From Dysgonomonas gadei ATCC BAA-286 (GTDB taxonomy: Bacteria > Bacteroidota > Bacteroidia > Bacteroidales > Dysgonomonadaceae), in assembly GCF_000213555.1 (NCBI RefSeq), contig NZ_GL891988.1, forward strand, positions 1 through 64,000: a stretch of 64,000 nt of DNA, read 5' to 3'. The notes beneath the pieces were generated by a model that saw only the letters and a program-made list of their open reading frames with translations, ran no database searches and was not told the origin of the DNA. The position numbers were made by a program, and so were the translations under genes. This document shows, in pieces, positions 8,507 through 17,500 of this stretch; positions within the stretch are counted from its first letter, which is position 1; each line of letters starts with the position of its first letter.

Positions 8507-8514
8507 TACATTTG
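8507..8514 (+). promoter_or_regulatory. -7 element of the tetR promoter
   Basis: TACATTTG matches the Bacteroidota TAnnTTTG consensus and lies 21 bp before the tetR start codon. No good -33 TTTG is visible. Operator 2 is about 27 bp upstream, so autoregulation is possible. Confidence 0.5.
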
Positions 8515-8535
8515 TACTTCAAACTATAGATAGTC

Positions 8536-9117
8536 ATGGGTAGAAATAAAAATTTTGATGAAAATGTAACGTTGGACAAAGCCGTTACTTTATTCAGGAA
8601 GCAAGGATATCAGGCGACAACACCTGCTCAGTTAGTGGAATATTTAGGCATTAGCAGATCCAGCATGTATGGAACTTATGGGGATAAAAGAAGCCTGTAT
8701 ATCAAATCTTTGTATCGCTACAATGAGCAAACGGATGAGAAATTTAATCAAATAGTTAATCATTGTACTGATGCGAAGGAGGGCATTAGAAATATTTTTC
8801 AGGTTGCCTTGGACGGGTGTTTCGGAAAAGATGTACAAAGTGGATGCCTTTTAGTAAATTCCGTAGCAGAACTCCCTGCTGCTGAAACAGAAATTATTAA
8901 AATTATTTCTGAGGCAAGGGAAAAAAACAAACAGTACATAATAAAACTGTTGAAAAAGGGTCAAGCTAGTGGTCAAATATTCCAAGACGTAGATACTCTC
9001 AGGATCTCGGAATATTTTATGAATGCAATTAATGGCCTTACAATATCCGCCAAATATAGAGTGAGCAGAGAAACCTGTGAACAAATAATTGACACAACTC
9101 TCTCGATATTAGATTAA
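8536..9117 (+). CDS. TetR/AcrR-family transcriptional repressor
   Basis: The 193-residue protein has an N-terminal TetR HTH (KAVTLFRKQGYQATTPAQLV, then LGISRSSMYGTYGDKRSLY, residues 14-55). The ligand-binding helical domain includes FQVALDGCFGKDVQSGCLLV, as in the TetR_C group where a Gly-Cys-rich helix is common. It is divergent from the Gal80-like oxidoreductase operon. Two matched palindromes in the 115-bp gap are its probable operators. Such pairs often respond to a small toxic or reactive molecule that the operon then converts. The start is the ATG at 8536, 21 bp after a TAnnTTTG box. Confidence 0.88.
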   Translation: MGRNKNFDENVTLDKAVTLFRKQGYQATTPAQLVEYLGISRSSMYGTYGDKRSLYIKSLYRYNEQTDEKFNQIVNHCTDAKEGIRNIFQVALDGCFGKDVQSGCLLVNSVAELPAAETEIIKIISEAREKNKQYIIKLLKKGQASGQIFQDVDTLRISEYFMNAINGLTISAKYRVSRETCEQIIDTTLSILD

Positions 9118-9133
9118 AATTCTATTCTCCCTA

Positions 9134-9466
9134 TTACTTTTCGGTAATGAACCTTCTGTGATCCTTCCCCCATTTGATCATCTCCAAGATAATGCTCCCA
9201 AAACTTTTACAATAATCTGTAGATTCATATTCTACCCTGACAGGATAGTCGTCATGTACGGTTCTTTTGATCAATTTATTTAATTCCATTTCTCGCAGTT
9301 CCCTCGATAACATTCGTGATGTTATGCCCGGAATGCTTCGTTGAATTTCCCGGAAACGCTTGTTTCCATTGCAAATAGAATTAATGATGGGAAGTCTCCA
9401 TTTACCCCCGATAACATAAATAGTGTCTTGTAACGCCTGAATTTCTTCTGCCGGATTTCTTTCCAT
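9134..9466 (-). CDS. HxlR-family transcriptional regulator
   Basis: The 110-residue protein is a single winged-helix domain with the HxlR signature: IYVIGGKWRLPIINSICNGN, then RFREIQRSIPGITSRMLSRE, ending YKS-type helix CKSFGSIILEMIKWGKDHR. HxlR/YodB proteins are homodimeric MarR-like regulators, often sensing aldehydes, quinones or disulfide stress. It lacks the N-terminal cysteine used by YodB for thiol sensing. It is divergent from an SDR oxidoreductase, with a partial palindrome between them, and converges on tetR with a 16-bp gap. Confidence 0.88.
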   Translation of the reverse strand: MERNPAEEIQALQDTIYVIGGKWRLPIINSICNGNKRFREIQRSIPGITSRMLSRELREMELNKLIKRTVHDDYPVRVEYESTDYCKSFGSIILEMIKWGKDHRRFITEK

Positions 9467-9480
9467 CTATACAAATATTG

Positions 9481-9496
9481 GTATACTATATGATAC
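9481..9496. promoter_or_regulatory. Candidate HxlR operator
   Basis: gtatactatatgatac is a 16-bp imperfect palindrome (6 of 8 pairs) in the 91-bp gap between hxlR and the SDR gene. HxlR regulators usually bind one such dyad between divergent genes. Confidence 0.5.
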
Positions 9497-9524
9497 TGGT
9501 TACAAAGTTATATCATTCTATGCG

Positions 9525-9532
9525 TAAATTTG
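9525..9532 (+). promoter_or_regulatory. -7 element of the SDR promoter
   Basis: TAAATTTG fits the TAnnTTTG consensus, 25 bp before the SDR start codon. The candidate HxlR dyad lies about 30 bp upstream, close to where the -33 region and upstream contact would be. Confidence 0.5.
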
Positions 9533-9557
9533 CATATCACAATTAAAATATGAATAA

Positions 9558-10376
9558 ATGGCTAAAACAATTTTTATTACAGGAACAAGTTCGGGATTAG
9601 GAAAGGCAACGGCCAAATATTTCGCAAATAAAGGATGGAATGTTGTAGCAGCATTACGCCGGCCTGAAAAAGAAACCGAACTCACACAGTACGAAAATAT
9701 CCGGTTAATCAGATTGGATGTTACCGATTTGCAACAGGTAAAGGATGCGACGGATGAAGCGATCAAGGCATTCGGAAAGATAGACGTGGTTGTAAATAAT
9801 GCGGGTATCGGTGTTTACGGAGCATTGGAACTGGCAAAAGAAAAAGATATTGATTGGATCTTTGCTGTCAATGTCCGTGGAGTGATTAATGTTATCAGGG
9901 CGTTTCTTCCTCATTTCAGGGAAAATAACGGTGGCCGGTTTATTAATGTAAGTTCATACATGGGAATCACTACGGCACTTCCATTGGGCTCTTTGTATAA
10001 TATGTCTAAATTTGCTCTGGAAGGACTGAGCGAAGGACTTTATTACGAATTGATGCCGCATAATATTTCATTACATTTGATTGAACCGGGTGGTTCGACC
10101 GATAATAATTTTATGAATAACACGATCTGGAACGAGAATAGCGAAATAACTGCTTACGATACAATTACTGCTAAACTTAAAAATATGTTTGGGCATATAG
10201 ACTCTGCCGTATTAGATGATACCCTGATTCTCGTTAGGGAAGTTGAGAAGTTGGCTGAGGGTGAAAGTAACCAATTCAGAACCGTAATCGGTAAATCGGG
10301 TAATGATTTGATGAATTTGAGAAACAGTGTCCCTATTGAACAATATTTAGAAACCATATATGCTTCTTATAAATAA
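9558..10376 (+). CDS. Short-chain dehydrogenase/reductase (SDR)
   Basis: The 272-residue protein shows the classical SDR set: TGTSSGLGKATAKYF for cofactor binding, LDVTD, NNAGIGVYG, a catalytic Ser in NVSSYMG and the YNMSK active-site Tyr/Lys. An ALRRPEK segment after the second strand suggests NADP preference because of the Arg pair. It is cytoplasmic. The substrate is unknown. It pairs with a divergent HxlR regulator, a common arrangement for stress-induced reductases. Confidence 0.9.
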   Translation: MAKTIFITGTSSGLGKATAKYFANKGWNVVAALRRPEKETELTQYENIRLIRLDVTDLQQVKDATDEAIKAFGKIDVVVNNAGIGVYGALELAKEKDIDWIFAVNVRGVINVIRAFLPHFRENNGGRFINVSSYMGITTALPLGSLYNMSKFALEGLSEGLYYELMPHNISLHLIEPGGSTDNNFMNNTIWNENSEITAYDTITAKLKNMFGHIDSAVLDDTLILVREVEKLAEGESNQFRTVIGKSGNDLMNLRNSVPIEQYLETIYASYK

Positions 10377-10562
10377 ATACTTTCAATATTATTTACACCC
10401 AAACTGAACATCGCAAAAAATGTTTGTCTGGTAATTCAATGTATGCGTATTGACGAAGTATAGTTTTATTCAATCTAATCATGGCGGGCATGAAACTTCC
10501 AAAATCGGTTGTTATCTTGTCCGCCAAATAAAAATCCTATGACGATTGAACTATTTATCAAC

Positions 10563-11207
10563 TTAGTATTTTATCGTCATTTTCCGATATTGATATATAT
10601 CCTCAATAGAAACGACCGGCATATCGTATCTTTGAGCAAATTCAATAATTTCAGGAAGTTTTGCCATTGTCCCATCCTCATTTGTCAATTCACATAAAAC
10701 GGCATATTCTCCTAAACCTGATATTTTCATCAAATCAATGCTCCCTTCGGTATGCCCTCTTCTGGCAAAAACACCATCAGGTTGGGATACCAACGGAAAT
10801 ACGTGCCCCGGATAAGCCAAACTCTCGGGTGTCGCTTTTTCGGAGATTGCTGTTTTTATCGTCGTTATCCTATCTTTAGCTGAAACACCTGTTGTTACAC
10901 CGTTTTTAGCTTCAATGGATATAGTAAATGCTGTCTGATATTTACTTGTATTGTGCTCAACCATCTGTCTCAATCCGAGACTTTTGCATTTGGTTTCGGT
11001 TAAACACAAGCAAACAATCCCGCTACATTCCCGAATCATCAGAGCCATATCTTTTTCTGTCATTTTCTCGGCTGAAAAAATCATATCGCCTTCATTTTCT
11101 CTGTTTTCATCATCAACAAGCAAAATGCCCGAACCTTGTCGTAATTTTCCCACAGCATTCTCAACCCTTTCTTTGCTGTTTTTTCCAAAAATGTCTAAAT
11201 TGATCAT
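10563..11207 (-). CDS. ribB: 3,4-dihydroxy-2-butanone 4-phosphate synthase
   Basis: RibB converts ribulose 5-phosphate to formate and DHBP, the four-carbon unit of riboflavin. The 214-residue protein has the acidic metal loop DDENRENEGD (about residues 32-41), the HNTSKYQTAF segment and the RRGHTEGSID motif, all diagnostic. It is the single-domain form; there is no fused GTP cyclohydrolase II. It stands alone, 186 bp from the convergent SDR and 265 bp downstream of the AraC gene. A second riboflavin gene, ribD, lies 48 kb away. No FMN riboswitch core is visible upstream. As Bacteroidota often carry a fused ribBA elsewhere, this may be an accessory copy. Confidence 0.93.
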   Translation of the reverse strand: MINLDIFGKNSKERVENAVGKLRQGSGILLVDDENRENEGDMIFSAEKMTEKDMALMIRECSGIVCLCLTETKCKSLGLRQMVEHNTSKYQTAFTISIEAKNGVTTGVSAKDRITTIKTAISEKATPESLAYPGHVFPLVSQPDGVFARRGHTEGSIDLMKISGLGEYAVLCELTNEDGTMAKLPEIIEFAQRYDMPVVSIEDIYQYRKMTIKY

Positions 11208-11472
11208 TTTATCCCCTTTTTATGCTTAATGAAATCTTCGGCACAAAGCGTATATCATAAACTGATTATTCCCAAATCAAAACAAGTAATTGGTGATTTT
11301 TTCACCCAGACTTAATTGTTGATTTTTACCATCAGTAAAAAAATGCACTTTGCTACCGGAAAAGATTTTTCTATTTAAATAAGATGTTATTATTTGACAA
11401 TCAATATGTTTATGAGATAAGCTTAAAATTGTATCTATCCGTCATTGACATCAGTTTCTCGTATATAAAAAT
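11208..11472. other. Intergenic region upstream of ribB with small hairpins
   Basis: This 265-bp AT-rich stretch has no credible ORF. Two small hairpins stand out: ggtga-ttttt-tcacc at 11292-11306 and tttttac-catca-gtaaaaa at 11323-11341. An FMN riboswitch would need several G-rich conserved blocks, which are not seen. Confidence 0.5.
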
Positions 11473-12363
11473 TCAATGTGAAATTGACGATTTGTATAAG
11501 GGGGCGGTTCTTTTTTCACTGGGATTATGCCCCCAGAAACTTTTAAACAACCTTGAAAAATGAGAAATATTTTCATAACCAATAGCATAGCAAATGTCTG
11601 CTATCGTCATCTCTGTAACAGAAAGCAATTCTTTTGCCTTCTCCATTCTCTTCTCCTGTATCCATTTTCCCGGCGATACATGGTATATTGCTTCAAAATC
11701 ACGCCGAAAACTTGACAAACTCCGTCCTGACAAATAGGCCAATTCCCTTAAGGAAATAGGGTTAAGATAGTTTTCTTCTATCACTTTGGGAATGTCAGTC
11801 GGTTGTCGACTTTTCAATTGAATCAACTGCAGTAGCAGTTTTTTATCCGTTTGGGCAAGATCGTAGAGTAATTCCATCATTTTGATGCGATATAGATTGA
11901 TATTAATTTCCTCTTTGTCATGAAAATAAGGCTTTATGGATTCTAAAAACTTCAACAATCGTTCTTTGAATGGACGGACAAAAACGGGGGCGGGTTCCCT
12001 GTCTTTAAAAAGCCTTAAATTTTCTGATTTTAAAAAGTCAAGCAGAAAATCATCTTTGATAAAAAACATCATACTTTCGAAGGCATAGTTGTTTTCAGGA
12101 TTTCCAAACTTCCAGGCCTCAATGCTGCGAAATTTGGGCAGCAGGATCATTTCATTTTTGTTTACCTCAAAATGTTCTTCTCCCAGTTTTATCTTAAAAG
12201 TTCCTTCCAGTACAAAAAGAAGTAAGTGTCCCTGCAGAAACATCACTTTCTTAATATTATGCGCTTTAGTACAGGATTCCACGACGGAAACATCCTGCAA
12301 TTCCAGGATGCTTTCATAATGCGGTGCTTTCGATAAATCACCCGGTATCTTGACGACTTTCAT
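11473..12363 (-). CDS. AraC-family transcriptional regulator
   Basis: The 296-residue protein has an N-terminal cupin-like sensor (HLLLFVLEGTFKIKLGEEHF and FEVNKNEMILLPKFRSIEAW). The C-terminal double HTH is LRELAYLSGRSLSSFRRDFE with CYAIGYENISHFSRLFKSFW and NPSEKR (about residues 205-287). Residues between them form a helical linker. The ligand is unknown. It is in the same direction as the aldo/keto reductase 51 bp upstream, so the two may form one transcript. Confidence 0.88.
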   Translation of the reverse strand: MKVVKIPGDLSKAPHYESILELQDVSVVESCTKAHNIKKVMFLQGHLLLFVLEGTFKIKLGEEHFEVNKNEMILLPKFRSIEAWKFGNPENNYAFESMMFFIKDDFLLDFLKSENLRLFKDREPAPVFVRPFKERLLKFLESIKPYFHDKEEININLYRIKMMELLYDLAQTDKKLLLQLIQLKSRQPTDIPKVIEENYLNPISLRELAYLSGRSLSSFRRDFEAIYHVSPGKWIQEKRMEKAKELLSVTEMTIADICYAIGYENISHFSRLFKSFWGHNPSEKRTAPLYKSSISH

Positions 12364-12414
12364 TTGTCTGTTTTTTATTGTAACACAAAATAATTAAGTT
12401 GAATATAATAGCTG

Positions 12415-13473
12415 TCAATCTTTGATATGATCTTCAAGTAAAGCCAAATCTGCTTTACCCAGTCGATTTTTCGCAAAATTAGCTTGATGCCAGTATGGGT
12501 AGATAAGTGGAAGTTGACTTATCTTGTTCAGTCTTTCGATCTCATCTGTTGTCAGTTGCAAATCTGCAGCAGAAATATTTATTTCCAATTGTTCCAATTT
12601 TCTTGCACCGATAACTAACGAGCTTACAGACGGACGTGTCAATATCCAAGCTAAAGCTACTTGAGCAGTTGGAACCTGTTTTTCCTCTGCGATGATATTA
12701 AGTAAGTCAACAATATTCCACAGCCTGTTAAAATCACGGATAGGCGGTTCGTTCCATCCATTGGCAAAACGACTTCCCGTTTGTGTTTTTTTATCTCGCG
12801 TATATTTACCTGATAGTAATCCACCTGCTAATGGACTCCAAATCAATGCACCTAATCCTTGGTCTGCCCCAATCGGAAGTAATTCGTATTCGGCTTCTCT
12901 TGCCTCCAAAGTATAATGGATTTGTTGTGTAATGAATTTCTGGTAGCCATTTTCTTTACTTGCATGCAAAGATTTCATTATATGCCAACCTGAAAAATTG
13001 GAACAACCGATATAACGGATTTTCCCTTGCTTAATCAATGTATCCAAAGTCTCTAACATTTCCTCAACCGGAGTAATGCCGTCCCATTCATGCATATAAT
13101 AGATGTCTATTACATCAGTTCGAAGACGTTTGAGACTTTTCTCAACTTCTCTGATTAAATGATGCCGGGAAAAACCCTCGTCATTTATCCCGTTTCCGAC
13201 AGGCATTCTTGCTTTAGACGAGATTAACAACCCGTTAGGACGTTTGCCGTTTAATATCTCGCCAATAATCTCTTCCGATCTTCCGGCAGAATACATATTG
13301 GCAGTATCCAATAAGTTTACTCCTTTGTCAAGAGCAAAATCTATAATCTCTTTGGCTTCTTTCACCCCTGCATTACCGATTTTGGCAAATTCACCTTCCC
13401 CTCCAAAAGTCATTGTTCCTAAGGTTATCGTAGATACCTTTAATCCTGAATTTCCTAATTGCCTGTATTCCAT
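12415..13473 (-). CDS. Aldo/keto reductase
   Basis: The 352-residue protein is a TIM-barrel NADP(H) reductase of the YghZ/Tas type. Family motifs are GTMTFGG at the start, LLDTANMYSAGRSEEIIGE (catalytic Asp and Tyr), DIYYMHEWDGITP with the catalytic His, IRYIGCSNFSGWHI, and LAWILTRPSVSSLVIGARKLEQLEINISAAD for cofactor binding. Substrates are probably aldehydes or small carbonyl sugars. It is a lone cytoplasmic reductase, probably co-transcribed with the AraC gene downstream. Confidence 0.9.
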   Translation of the reverse strand: MEYRQLGNSGLKVSTITLGTMTFGGEGEFAKIGNAGVKEAKEIIDFALDKGVNLLDTANMYSAGRSEEIIGEILNGKRPNGLLISSKARMPVGNGINDEGFSRHHLIREVEKSLKRLRTDVIDIYYMHEWDGITPVEEMLETLDTLIKQGKIRYIGCSNFSGWHIMKSLHASKENGYQKFITQQIHYTLEAREAEYELLPIGADQGLGALIWSPLAGGLLSGKYTRDKKTQTGSRFANGWNEPPIRDFNRLWNIVDLLNIIAEEKQVPTAQVALAWILTRPSVSSLVIGARKLEQLEINISAADLQLTTDEIERLNKISQLPLIYPYWHQANFAKNRLGKADLALLEDHIKD

Positions 13474-14054
13474 AAAATGATTTTTATTATTGTTGTTAAT
13501 GCAAAATTAGTATATTCTGGGCCACACATATTTTTCTTAAAGTTCCAAATATATTGACTAAAAGTGTCAGATGTAATTTTTTTTATAGAATTTTCGCCTT
13601 CTACCATACATGGAGGAGTCTGTCAGTTAAAATCCTCTGAAAATAACAATAGCGTTATGCCCTCCAAATCCAAAAGCATTACTCATGTGATAATATCGCT
13701 CCTGTGGTACCGTCCATAGCGGTGTTATGGTACCGTAATTTATCGTATTGATTGGTCTTGTATCACTCGTTTGGTACTGCTGGTATTTGTTTTTTCATTT
13801 TCAATGTTCAACTACGATCACATCACCTTTTTGGTACTGTTATTTGTGAAATTAGCAATGGTATTATATTGTTGTTGGGCTTTGCCCTCAATTAATAATA
13901 TTATTAACGTCTAAAAGTAAACCAAATGTTACGACTAAGACAGATTTTACAGATACTAAAGTGTCGCGCACGGTGCCAAGTGAGCGATATTATAGGCTAA
14001 AGTCTAATCCTTCGATTTAGAGAACAGAACTTGTTATTATCCAGCATCAAAAAA
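13474..14054. other. Gene-poor remnant region
   Basis: No intact gene is present. It contains a fabF 3' remnant (next entry), repeats of ggtac-type words (for example tggtaccgt twice near 13704-13738), and a perfect 16-bp palindrome TTAATAATATTATTAA at 13892-13907. The composition and fragments suggest a graveyard of insertion and deletion events next to the integrase fragment. Confidence 0.5.
13627..13698 (-). pseudogene. fabF (beta-ketoacyl-ACP synthase II) 3' remnant
   Basis: On the minus strand the frame ending in TAA at 13627-13629 reads MSNAFGFGGHNAIVIFRGF. This is the hallmark C-terminus of KAS-II enzymes (SNxFGFGGHNA, containing the last active-site His). Upstream the frame stays open but the residues no longer look like a FabF. 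Only about 20-25 residues of a roughly 410-residue protein survive, so this is a deletion or insertion remnant. Confidence 0.75.
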
Positions 14055-14326
14055 TCATTTTTGTTGCTTATAATACTTCATCATATCATCAAATTCTCCA
14101 CGAACTTTATTGACTTCCGTAAAGATTTTCTGATTTAAAACTTTTGCGTAAATCTGGGTCGTAGTGATATTTGTATGACCTAACATTTTAGAAACGCTTT
14201 CTATGGAAACCCCTTTGGTCAGCATAATCGTTCCGAAACTGTGCCTGGCTACGTGCGTGGTCAGTTTCTTTTTAATACCGCACAAGGCTGCAATTTCTTT
14301 CAAATAGTAGTTCAATTGATTTTCTC
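14055..14326 (-). pseudogene. Tyrosine integrase, C-terminal fragment
   Basis: The open frame starts after a TGA at 14325-14327 and reads ENQLNYYLKEIAALCGIKKK. It contains the C-terminal catalytic box: HVARHSF (His-x-x-Arg), LGHTNITTTQIYAKV (His and the nucleophile Tyr). About 300 N-terminal residues, including the first catalytic Arg, are missing. No ATG precedes it and the only start would be a TTG, so it is unlikely to be functional. It would join in frame to the truncated integrase at 47979-48977, as described under findings. Confidence 0.85.
14286..14314. repeat. Left copy of a 29-bp junction repeat (attachment-like)
   Basis: Matches 47985-48013 at 23 of 29 positions in the same orientation, including an identical 10-bp core tttctttcaa at 14294-14303. 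It falls inside the integrase C-terminal fragment, where the left end of the island would be. Confidence 0.5.
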
Positions 14327-14366
14327 AACTCTTTATCAGCAGATTATAGAGGGCTTAATTTGGCGA

Positions 14367-14382
14367 GGTAACGATTTGGTAA
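14367..14382. repeat. 16-bp direct repeat, left copy
   Basis: ggtaacgatttggtaa is identical to 47850-47865 and in the same orientation. It is 64 bp inside the left junction core and is followed by agtttgc-N8-gcaaact (14399-14420). It may be an integrase arm-type site or a conserved integrase-upstream element. Confidence 0.5.
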
Positions 14383-14566
14383 TGGTTCTTTTGACTTTAG
14401 TTTGCTTGGTTTTGCAAACTTCGGATAATCTCATGACACAAAGATAGAAATAATTTTGATTTTCTAAAAACAAGACAGTTATATTTGATGCTGTTTTACA
14501 TAATATAAACAGCTAATTATATTGATTTTATATGCTTTTTCTTGTAAGAGAAATTTGGATGAATCA

Positions 14567-17500
14567 TTACAGCCTATTTTGCTTTTTATACTCATTCGGA
14601 GTGCATCCATATCTTTTCGAGAAGGCCTTGAAAAAGCTTACCTTATTGGCAAAACCAGATTTGAAGGCAATTTCGCCAATTGTATACTTCGATCTCAATA
14701 AAAGGTCTTGCGCAATATGCAGTCGTTTTTCGCGAATAATATCGGCAATGCTAATATTATCGTTTATTTCATTTATCTTACGGTATAGATTGCGGTTGCT
14801 CATTCCCACTTTATCAGCTATAAATGGTACAGATAGGTCTTTGTTGTCTATATTTTTATCAATGATAGCCAGAATATCTTTCATAAACTTCTTGTGTTCT
14901 TTGTGTCTGAATTTACCCTGTGCAAGCTCAAAAGCACTCTGAGGAGAAGAAAAATAATCTTTCAGGGTTTCTTTTCGCGAGAGTAGTTGCTTTATAGACG
15001 TTTTCAGATAATCGGTATTGAAAGGTTTGGTTATATATAATTCTGCTCCAGCTTTCATCCCTTCTATTTGTTTTTCTATCTCATGCCCGGCCGATATCAG
15101 AACCAGAGGTATGTGAGCTGTTTGAGGATTGCTTTTTATTTGTTGCGTAAAACCTATCCCATCAGTACTGGGCATCAGTATATCGCACAATATTATATGT
15201 GGGTGCATCTCTTTAAGAATTTCAAATGCTTGGTTAGAATTTGCAGTCATAATGACATTAAATTCGTCATTGAAAGTATCTTTTATCAACCACAATATTT
15301 CAGGTTCATCATCTATTGCAAGCAAAATCGGTTTCAAGTCGTTGTATGTTGACGGCTCAATAATGGCTTCCTTATTTTCCAATACTGCGTTTTTGATTTC
15401 AGGATACCCTTGTTTTGCTACAATACCTTTCGGGTTTTCTATAAATGGCAGCTTCAGAATAAAGCATGTTAGCTGGTTGAGACTACTCTCAATATCTATT
15501 TTGCCACCCAACAAAGCCGCCATGCTGTTAGATATAGCTAATCCCAGTCCATTGCGCGAAAATGGCATTGCTTCGGTTTGATTTTCGAAGTCGTCAAGTA
15601 TACTGTATCGGTCAAATATTTTAGATATATTTTCGGGTTTTATACCCTTACCTGAATTTGCAATGGTTATATGAAGAATACCTTCTATTATCTCTATCTC
15701 TATTTTTACATATCCCTCATTAGTCGTGTATTTAAAAGCATTGGATAAAAGATTTATGATTATTGTAATAAGAAACTCTTTGTCTGAATTCCATTCAATA
15801 TTCAGAGGTACATCTCTTTCGAAGGTGACATTTTTAGATTCGGCTAAATCAGAGAAACTACTGCTGATATAATTTATTAGCGATGAAATGTTAATTCTTT
15901 CAATACAAATGTTTTTGTGTCCCGATTCTATTCTTCTAAAATCTATCAAATCTTGGATGAGCGAATTTAATCTTTCGGCATTTTGTTGTATGATTTTCGC
16001 ATATTTTATAATTGTTGTGTCTGTATTCTCCTGATTAAGGATGCGGTTGCAAGGCCCATAAATAAGGGTAAGTGGTGTACAGAACTCATGGGCAATATTA
16101 GTAAAAAACTTCAGTTTCGATTCGTAAACATTTTCTTTATGTTTTTGTTTGAGAATGATAAGAGCTTTCTTCTTCCTTTTTTTGCTGCGTATTATTATTG
16201 ATCTGACTATCAATCCGAAAAACATCAAGATTGTTATACTATATAAAATATAGGCCCAAAAAGTTTTGTACCAAGGAGGTAATATTATCAATTTCAATTG
16301 ATAAACAGGACTTTCTTTTCCTATAATAGGGTTATTGTATTTTACAGAAAGTGTGTATTCGCCGGCAGCAAAGTTTGTAAGAGATATTGAATTTGAATTG
16401 CCATTGTCAACCCAGTCCGAATTGATATTTTCAAATTTATAATGGTAAGTGTAGTTGTTTCCGTTGATGTAATCTATGGCATTATATGATATGGAGAAAA
16501 AGTTTTGGTCATGGCTCAATGTCAGAATATTCTCCCCTTTCTTTTCTGACAGGTAATCAATTATATTACATGGTTTACCCATAATGCTTAGTCCGTCAAA
16601 ATCCAAATCGGGCATATATTCATTCGGACTATAACTTTTGTTTTTACTAATTGAAACAAAGCCGTTTATCCCACCAAAAAAAAGGCATCCCGTCTTTTCA
16701 TCAGCAAATGAAGCTCCATCACTGAACTCAATAACCTCAAGGCCATCATGGTAATTGAAACGACGAAAGAAATCATTCTGGCTGTCATAGTTGATAATTC
16801 CGTTGTTGGTGCTTAACCAAAAAGTTGTATCCTCCTCGGGTAATATGCAATGAATAACGTTGTTGGAGAGGCCTGAATTTTTATTCATCACCTTATATTC
16901 ATCAGAGTTTTTATACTTTATCAAACCTGAGCCTGTACCTATAAGGTAATTATAATCTTTGGCTCTTGCAATTGAATATATCTCGTCCAACGTGTTGCTA
17001 TTGAAGCTGATATTTTTCATCTGCCCTGTTTGAGTATTTATTTTAAATACCCCCGAACCTCTATTCGCAGCCCATAAGTTCTGACCATCGGCAAAAAAAG
17101 AGAAGAAATAGTTGGATGATATATCTCCGTTATTTATCAAATATTTATCTGCAATTTTCAAATTTACAACATCGCCATTTAGGTTTATCTCGGTCTTTAT
17201 TATACCCATCCCTACGCTTGCAATCCATAATATCGAATCTTGTTCATATACATCATGTATGTATTTAATATTTATACCATTTTGCAAGAGATTTATTCGT
17301 TTTATTTTCTTGTCTTTAAATGAATAATAATTAAGCCCTTCCTCGGTTCCTATCCATAATATATTTTTTTTGCTCTTCCGGATACAATACACCGAGTTAT
17401 CCCATAAAGAACTATTATCCATAGATATATATTCGATTTTACAATTCGCCAGATTTTTGTTCAGATCGTATTCATTAATTTTGACAATACCGTCTCCTTT

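Noticed and set aside
10482..10526. Weak hairpin between the SDR gene and ribB (tggcgggca / tgtccgcca)
   Set aside because: The loop is about 27 bases and no T-run follows, so terminator function is not convincing.
11208..11472. Possible FMN riboswitch upstream of ribB
   Set aside because: The conserved G-rich blocks of the RFN element are missing; only short AT-rich hairpins are seen.
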